A stretch of DNA of 23,553 nt, taken from positions 1 to 23,553 of IMG/VR virus record IMGVR_UViG_3300028800_001391; one strand, 5' to 3'. Below, one piece after another: positions 19,898 through 23,553 of the stretch. Numbering within the stretch: the stretch's first letter is position 1; each line of letters begins with the position of its first letter. Position numbers and translations under genes: made by a program. Below the pieces are notes generated by a model. It did not search any database and had not been told where the DNA came from. It was given only the letters and a program-made list of their open reading frames with translations. This DNA is from a virus.

Positions 19898-20239
19898 GAG
19901 CTCCGGCGCGTTCCGTTGGAGTATCCCCCGAAGCAATGCCACCTTCTGCCGGCTCATAAAAGCGAATTGCTCGACGATGTCCGCCATCTCGAGGTCGGGC
20001 GCATTCTGCTGCACCCACTCTTCCGTGAGACTAGGAATGGCGGGATTCGCCCCCTGTAAGATGAGGAATAGGCAGTACGCCGCGACCTTCTTCTCCACAG
20101 CGGGATCCTTCGCATCCGTGAGCTTGTTGAAGTAAGCCTGAAAGAGAATCACCTTCTCGAGCGTAGCGTTGTGCACCGTGTATATCGCATCCCCGATTTG
20201 TATGGTTTGCTCGGGGTTAATGAGTTTGAGACCGTCCAT
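19853..20239 (-). CDS. Tail assembly chaperone (gpG-like)
   Basis: 128 residues. A short beta-rich start (LKLINPEQTIQIGDAIYTVH) is followed by helices (LEKVILFQAYFNKLTDAKDP, then CLFLILQGANPAIPSLTEEW and ADIVEQFAFMSRQ), ending ETTGASSST at TAG. Size, position between major tail and tape measure genes, and a C-terminal extension in the -1 frame identify it as the gpG-type chaperone that coats the tape measure before tube polymerisation. Family sequence similarity is low in general, so the call rests mainly on context and the overlapping frame. Confidence 0.8.
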   Translation of the reverse strand: MDGLKLINPEQTIQIGDAIYTVHNATLEKVILFQAYFNKLTDAKDPAVEKKVAAYCLFLILQGANPAIPSLTEEWVQQNAPDLEMADIVEQFAFMSRQKVALLRGILQRNAPELEKAKGETTGASSST

Positions 20240-20243
20240 ACGC

Positions 20244-20717
20244 TTATGCGGTTGCTACCTCGGTTACGTCAATCGACACCATCTCGAAATCCCACTCGCC
20301 GTAGTCCTCCGCCTTGCCGGTGAACTTCGTGCTCTTGAAGAGGGCGTTTGAGAATTGGTACTGAATCTGCTTGTTGTTGCGGTCGAAGAGCGTCACGACG
20401 GGGTTCTGGAGCGTCGGCTGCCCGTCGAGCGTATCTGCGTTGTCGGGTACGCCTATTGCGGAAGAACCTGCAGCAATCATGTCCATCTCGAGCGGGTAGC
20501 TCTTGAGCTTCCCGCTGAGCGTGCACTTTAACGAGTGGCGCACGATGTCCGCCATCTTGACGGAATTCATGATGTAGAGACCGAGGTCCGTCCAATCCAC
20601 CGAAAGGGAAATGTTGTCGATTGCGACGACGCGTGTGTTGCCGAAGTCGATTTGTCCGCTGTTGAATACGAATCGGTTGTTCACCGGAGTACCTGCGGCC
20701 TGGAACTGTTGGGTCAT
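20244..20717 (-). CDS. Major tail (tube) protein
   Basis: 157 residues, beta-rich: NRFVFNSGQIDFGNTRVVAI, DNISLSVDWTDLGLYIMNSV, MADIVRHSLKCTLSGKLKSY and FTGKAEDYGEWDFEMVSIDV. The 'F-N-x-G-x-x-x-x-G' start, the 'KCTLSGKLK' strand pair and 'EYGEWDFEM'-like end are what tube-forming gpV/Hcp-like folds show. It is flanked by the tail terminator and chaperone genes, the expected neighbours. One cysteine only. Confidence is from context plus strand pattern. Confidence 0.75.
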   Translation of the reverse strand: MTQQFQAAGTPVNNRFVFNSGQIDFGNTRVVAIDNISLSVDWTDLGLYIMNSVKMADIVRHSLKCTLSGKLKSYPLEMDMIAAGSSAIGVPDNADTLDGQPTLQNPVVTLFDRNNKQIQYQFSNALFKSTKFTGKAEDYGEWDFEMVSIDVTEVATA

Positions 20718-20746
20718 AAATAGTTGTTACTTGGTAATTTTGATAA

Positions 20747-21157
20747 TTAGGGTTTGATGCTCCAGAAAGTGAAGGTGGCGGCGCGATGCCATATCCTGCG
20801 GTCCTCCTCGAACATGTCGATCGACCCGCCGAGCCGATCCCAGAATATGTGCGCCGTGCCTTGATTGGCAATCTGGAAAGAGAGGAGGTTGATTATTTCC
20901 TCGTAGATGTTCTCCACCTCGAGTTGCGAGTTGCGCGACCAGATGTCCATCTGTATCTGCGTGTCGCGCGCACCCTGCGGGACGGTGCGCTGCACTTCCG
21001 AGACCGTGGAGAGCACAATCATCGGCATGTGGAGTTCCGGCTGCGTCTCGTTGAGCACGTCGACTGGTCCCGTGTAGATATTGTCTACTGGAACAATCGC
21101 CGTGAGAATCGCGTCCCCCGTCATCTGCGTGACTATCCATTGAAGTATTTCTAGCAT
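20747..21157 (-). CDS. Tail terminator/completion protein (DUF3168-like)
   Basis: 136 residues. QPELHMPMIVLSTVSEVQRT then QIQMDIWSRNSQLEVENIYE and EIINLLSFQ match the usual order of DUF3168/gpU-like terminators: a 'P-x-I-V-L' strand, the 'D-I-W-S' motif with E-x-x-x-I-x-x-x-I helix, then a C-terminal strand (IWHRAATFTFWSI). These proteins cap the tail tube and join it to the head. Neighbours are the HK97 gp10-like gene and the tube gene. The start is one base after the upstream stop (TGATATG). Confidence 0.75.
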   Translation of the reverse strand: MLEILQWIVTQMTGDAILTAIVPVDNIYTGPVDVLNETQPELHMPMIVLSTVSEVQRTVPQGARDTQIQMDIWSRNSQLEVENIYEEIINLLSFQIANQGTAHIFWDRLGGSIDMFEEDRRIWHRAATFTFWSIKP

Positions 21158-21158
21158 A

Positions 21159-21644
21159 TCACTTTAGTTCGGCCTTGAGGGCGAATAGTTTGCGGATAGC
21201 GTCCTTCGTAAGGGCCGCGGCCGGCCGCATGAACGGGCGAGCGTGGACCTTCGAGGTACCGTACTCCATGTCGATGCCATACGGCGCAATCCCGAGGTCG
21301 ACGTACACCATGCCTTGAAACTTTCCGTGGCCGACGTGCGTGACCTCCTTCTTCACCGCGCTCTGCAGCAATCCGGTGTCGACCGGGACGCCGAGCTGGG
21401 CGTTCGGGTCTGACACGCGGTTGTGATGGATGTTTCCAGAGAGCGTTCGGAATCCGCGCTTTTGGTGCTGCTTCGAGATGTACGGACGCTTCTGGTGGGC
21501 TATGCGCCACACCATGTTCGTCGCTAGCTCCATGCGGCGGCCCATGATCACGTCGTACTGCTTCACCCTATTGCCAATCTTTCGCCCTAGGTTCTCTAGG
21601 GCGTTCAGCTTAACCCCGGTGATTTTTCCAGATATCTTTGCCAT
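21159..21644 (-). CDS. HK97 gp10-like head-tail joining protein
   Basis: 161 residues. An N-terminal helix (LNALENLGRKIGNRVKQYD) and a Lys/Arg/His-rich loop come first. LGVPVDTGLLQSAVKKEV is the diagnostic 'P-V-D-T-G-x-L-x-x-S' strand, then YGIDMEYGTSKVHARPFMRP with the 'E-Y-G-T-x-K-x-x-x-R-P-F' motif of the gp10 family, and a final helix. These proteins act at the neck or tail end. An insertion of about 25 basic residues between the first helix and the TG motif (KRPYISKQHQKRGFRTLSGN) is larger than usual. Confidence 0.85.
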   Translation of the reverse strand: MAKISGKITGVKLNALENLGRKIGNRVKQYDVIMGRRMELATNMVWRIAHQKRPYISKQHQKRGFRTLSGNIHHNRVSDPNAQLGVPVDTGLLQSAVKKEVTHVGHGKFQGMVYVDLGIAPYGIDMEYGTSKVHARPFMRPAAALTKDAIRKLFALKAELK

Positions 21645-21686
21645 ATTCTCTTAATCATTATAGAGAGTTCTGGCTCTGGTTTGGCG

Positions 21687-22232
21687 TTAGTCTACCCACG
21701 GCACCAGCACGCAGTAGCAGTTGGGGTGGAAGGGGGGCTTGTGGCCGTGTCCCGATTTCTCGAGCTCCGCGGCCTTGAATATCTTGGCCCCGTTGTCGGT
21801 CTTCTTGACGCACACCGGGCAGGCGCTGGGAGAGAGGATTACCTTGTAGGTATCGAATCCAATCTCCTTCCCGATATCTAGGACAGCGTTCGTATCGTCA
21901 CGCTTGGTCTCGGTCCAGAATACCCGAGCGGCAGCCGGCTGGTCGAGGGTGAACTTCCTCATCAGAGCTTTGATTGTCTGGGTCGCGGTTTTGTGTCGCT
22001 TGTTGTAGAGAGCAATGAGCGAACGCGCGTCGGTGATATCTTCGTCTCTAATTGCGTCGTTCGTCTTTTCCACGCGCGCCTTCCCTATCGCTTCGCGTAG
22101 AATTGCGCGCTCGGCCTTGAGTTGATTGCGTTGCTGCCGTAACTCCCACCACTCCTTGAATGTCGTCGCGCCGGCCTCACGCGCGATGAGGTCGTTCTCG
22201 ATGAAGTCCAGGTCCTGAAGTTCTCGTTCCAT
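21687..22232 (-). CDS. MuF-like zinc-motif minor structural protein, short form
   Basis: 181 residues. The C-terminal end has LSPSACPVCVKKTDNGAKIF and PPFHPNCYCVLVP, giving C138-x2-C141 and H169-x2-C172-x-C174, the zinc-binding end of phage Mu gpF/SPP1 gp7-type minor head proteins. The N-terminal ~60 residues are a charged coiled coil (FKEWWELRQQRNQLKAERAI), and RVFWTETKRDDTNAVLDI (about 103-120) resembles the 'A-R-x-x-x-T-E' helix of MuF. MuF genes usually follow the portal, whereas this one lies between head-closure and gp10-like genes. It may be a relocated or duplicated C-terminal domain. Confidence 0.6.
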   Translation of the reverse strand: MERELQDLDFIENDLIAREAGATTFKEWWELRQQRNQLKAERAILREAIGKARVEKTNDAIRDEDITDARSLIALYNKRHKTATQTIKALMRKFTLDQPAAARVFWTETKRDDTNAVLDIGKEIGFDTYKVILSPSACPVCVKKTDNGAKIFKAAELEKSGHGHKPPFHPNCYCVLVPWVD

Positions 22233-22233
22233 A

Positions 22234-22491
22234 CTATGTCATTTGTATCTCTCCGTTTCGAATATGGAAATGAGCATTGCAGTCGATACCGCTCCCCGTT
22301 CCGTGCGTAAAGTTTATACTCGGAGACAGCGAGATGTCCTCGAACGTCGTGCCGGTCATTCCCCACGGAATATCTTCTGGGTCTATCTTCGCCACGGGAA
22401 TGTATAGGCGACTGCCACGACACCGCGGACAATCAAAACGCAAGTGTGTCTTGTTGTCAGTCCATTCCGGATTGAGTTCTGTGAGTCTCAT
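22234..22491 (-). CDS. DUF6527-like small zinc protein
   Basis: 85 residues from the ATG at 22491, one base after the upstream TAG (TAGTATG); an upstream in-frame ATG inside the previous gene is less likely. The protein reads MRLTELNPEWTDNKTHLRFD then CPRCRGSRLYIPVAKIDPED, with LSPSINFTHGTGSGIDCNAH and FHIRNGEIQ. 'L-x-P-x-W', C-P-x-C, 'L-S-P-S-I', 'D-C-x-x-H-F-x-I-R-N-G' is the DUF6527 order. It is common in phage head-tail regions; its role is not known. Confidence 0.7.
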   Translation of the reverse strand: MRLTELNPEWTDNKTHLRFDCPRCRGSRLYIPVAKIDPEDIPWGMTGTTFEDISLSPSINFTHGTGSGIDCNAHFHIRNGEIQMT

Positions 22492-22492
22492 A

Positions 22493-22849
22493 CTATGGGA
22501 GCTCAACGATCGCCTCGTAGTGGTCGATCACCTTCGCTGTTTTGTACGCGACGCGAATCGACGAGACCACGTACTGGATGTTGTCGGGTGTGATGATACG
22601 GTCCTCTTGCCGCACGAGCGGGAAGTCCGCGGAGAAGTACATCGTGCCGTAGGGCTTCACGCGCTCGCCGCCGCGCGCGAACTCGATGCGCTTGTCGGTG
22701 AACGCGAGCTTCGACGGCATCGCGAGGTAGATCAGGTTCCAGCCCGCGCCGGTAACCGGGACGCCGTACGTCGGGTTGTTGAGCGAGTCGCGGCCGGTCG
22801 ACACCCTGCGGTACACGTCGACCGTCTCATTTAGGAGGCTGTTCTGCAT
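22493..22849 (-). CDS. Head closure / head-tail adaptor protein
   Basis: 118 residues. LNETVDVYRRVSTGRDSLNN then PTYGVPVTGAGWNLIYLAMP and KPYGTMYFSADFPLVRQEDR, ending IQYVVSSIRVAYKTAKVIDH and EAIVELP. The 'V-D-V-Y-R-x', 'R-E-D-R-I', 'Y-V-V-x-S-I' and C-terminal 'H-Y-E-A-x-V-E' pattern is that of SPP1 gp16-type stoppers, small beta-barrel rings that close the capsid exit and receive the tail. It starts one base after the upstream stop (TGATATG). Confidence 0.75.
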   Translation of the reverse strand: MQNSLLNETVDVYRRVSTGRDSLNNPTYGVPVTGAGWNLIYLAMPSKLAFTDKRIEFARGGERVKPYGTMYFSADFPLVRQEDRIITPDNIQYVVSSIRVAYKTAKVIDHYEAIVELP

Positions 22850-22850
22850 A

Positions 22851-23553
22851 TCATAGGAACCTCGGGAGCTGCTGCGAGTACGGCCTGAGGAGCTGCTCGA
22901 AGCGCCGCTTCGTCTGGTTGTCCTCGCCGAACGTCACGGAGTACGTCTGCACGCTGAGGGTCTGGATGCCCATCGGGTTCTCGGTCGCCTGTGCTATGAG
23001 CCACTGCGCGACAAGGGCGGTGGCGTGCCGAATTTCCGCCGGGACGCTCTCGTTGGTGACGAAGTCTGCAGTGATGCGACCACTCGGTATGTAAGACGGA
23101 AACGTGACCAGGCCGTTCGCGTAGTCGATTGTGTAGAGGTTCGTGGGAATGAGAATGCCCGTGTCGTACACCGCAGTCGGCTGCGAGGGTGCCCAGAGGC
23201 GGTTGCTGATTGGAGCCTGCCATCCAGTCGTCTCGGCAACCTGGTCGAGTTCCTGCCCAGTGATGGGTTGCCCGAAGCCGAAGGTGTAGTTGGTCCACAG
23301 GACCCCGAGCGGCACGCGATCAATGATTTCCGAGGGAATGGGGGAGCCGAGTCCGTTGCCAGCGTTCGAAAGCATCGGCACAATCTTGTAGTAGCCGAGG
23401 TCGTAAAAGTCTTGGAGGTAACTGTTCGCGCCCGTGGTCTGCACCGGCACGAACCACTTGAGCACCTGTATAAAAATCGAATTGATTCGCGAGTAGGGCC
23501 GGTTGTTGAGCACGACCGTCACAAGCTGCGGGTTGTACGGCCGCACGGTGAAC
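22851..23553 (-). CDS. Head-tail connector protein (gp6/gp15-like), 5' end beyond the window
   Basis: At least 231 residues; the frame is open to the right edge. A GTG near 23546 is only a nominal start and the true start may lie outside. Visible: YSRINSIFIQVLKWFVPVQT, GNGLGSPIPSEIIDRVPLGV, DTGILIPTNLYTIDYANGLV, PAEIRHATALVAQWLIAQAT and KRRFEQLLRPYSQQLPRFL. The middle is beta-rich ('I-P-x-x-x-Y-T-I-D-Y-x-N-G-x-V-x-F', a phrase common in connector and adaptor proteins), then 'P-A-x-I-R-x-A-x-x-L-x-A-x-x' helices as in gp6-like adaptors. It precedes head closure, the usual order. Confidence 0.7.
   Translation of the reverse strand, partial: FTVRPYNPQLVTVVLNNRPYSRINSIFIQVLKWFVPVQTTGANSYLQDFYDLGYYKIVPMLSNAGNGLGSPIPSEIIDRVPLGVLWTNYTFGFGQPITGQELDQVAETTGWQAPISNRLWAPSQPTAVYDTGILIPTNLYTIDYANGLVTFPSYIPSGRITADFVTNESVPAEIRHATALVAQWLIAQATENPMGIQTLSVQTYSVTFGEDNQTKRRFEQLLRPYSQQLPRFL

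Overview
This window is part of a tailed double-stranded DNA phage or prophage with siphovirus-like tail genes. Nearly every gene is read leftward on the minus strand. No terminase, portal or major capsid gene is present; they should lie just beyond the right edge, where a head-tail connector gene runs off the end. A ParB-like gene runs off the left edge. Many late genes lack a Shine-Dalgarno sequence and start behind short A/T-rich leaders. This fits a host with SD-independent initiation, such as Bacteroidota or Patescibacteria. Several small proteins (the CESRGNP lysozyme-like protein, the DACVSF cysteine-peptidase-like endolysin, the holin) resemble ones I associate with uncultivated Patescibacteria and their phages. 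This host guess is weak.

Layout in transcription order, right to left. (1) Head-tail joining, 23553-21159: connector, DUF6527-like protein, head closure, MuF-like zinc protein, HK97 gp10-like protein. (2) Tail, 21157-13070: terminator/completion protein, major tail protein, a frameshifted pair of tail assembly chaperones, tape measure, three tail proteins, a 1143-residue tail-tip protein with Asp-box and lectin-like regions, and a small baseplate-type protein. (3) Lysis, 13044-10259: a possible promoter, membrane/coiled-coil protein, cysteine-peptidase-like endolysin with a peptidoglycan-binding tail, holin, a lysozyme-like protein whose signal peptide is in a frame with no normal start, and a membrane-anchored accessory protein. 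(4) Junction, 11225-8821: a short segment holding a 17-bp palindrome, a terminator, a consensus DnaA box and a parS-like palindrome; the only convincing plus-strand gene; an initiator-like tRNA-Met(CAT); several microproteins; and a terminator. (5) Early module, 8824-1: HTH protein, RecB/Cas4-like nuclease, SSB, RecA, replication initiator with an origin-like element inside it, DnaB-type helicase, DnaQ-like exonuclease, HNH protein, RecU-like resolvase, a secreted protein and the ParB-like fragment.

The early module encodes a nearly self-contained replication and recombination system: nuclease, SSB and RecA for strand invasion, initiator and helicase for fork loading, RecU-like resolvase for junctions, and a DEDDh exonuclease. 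SSB and helicase both end in the DIPF tip that recruits SSB partners. Early genes are packed by three recurring junction types: ATGA overlaps, 8-nt overlaps, and stop-T-ATG with one base between. The least explained items are a 131-nt foldable RNA-like element at 665-795, a 17-bp palindrome present three times (3446, 6718, 11207), the parS/DnaA-box cluster at 11145-11170, and the tRNA with initiator features.
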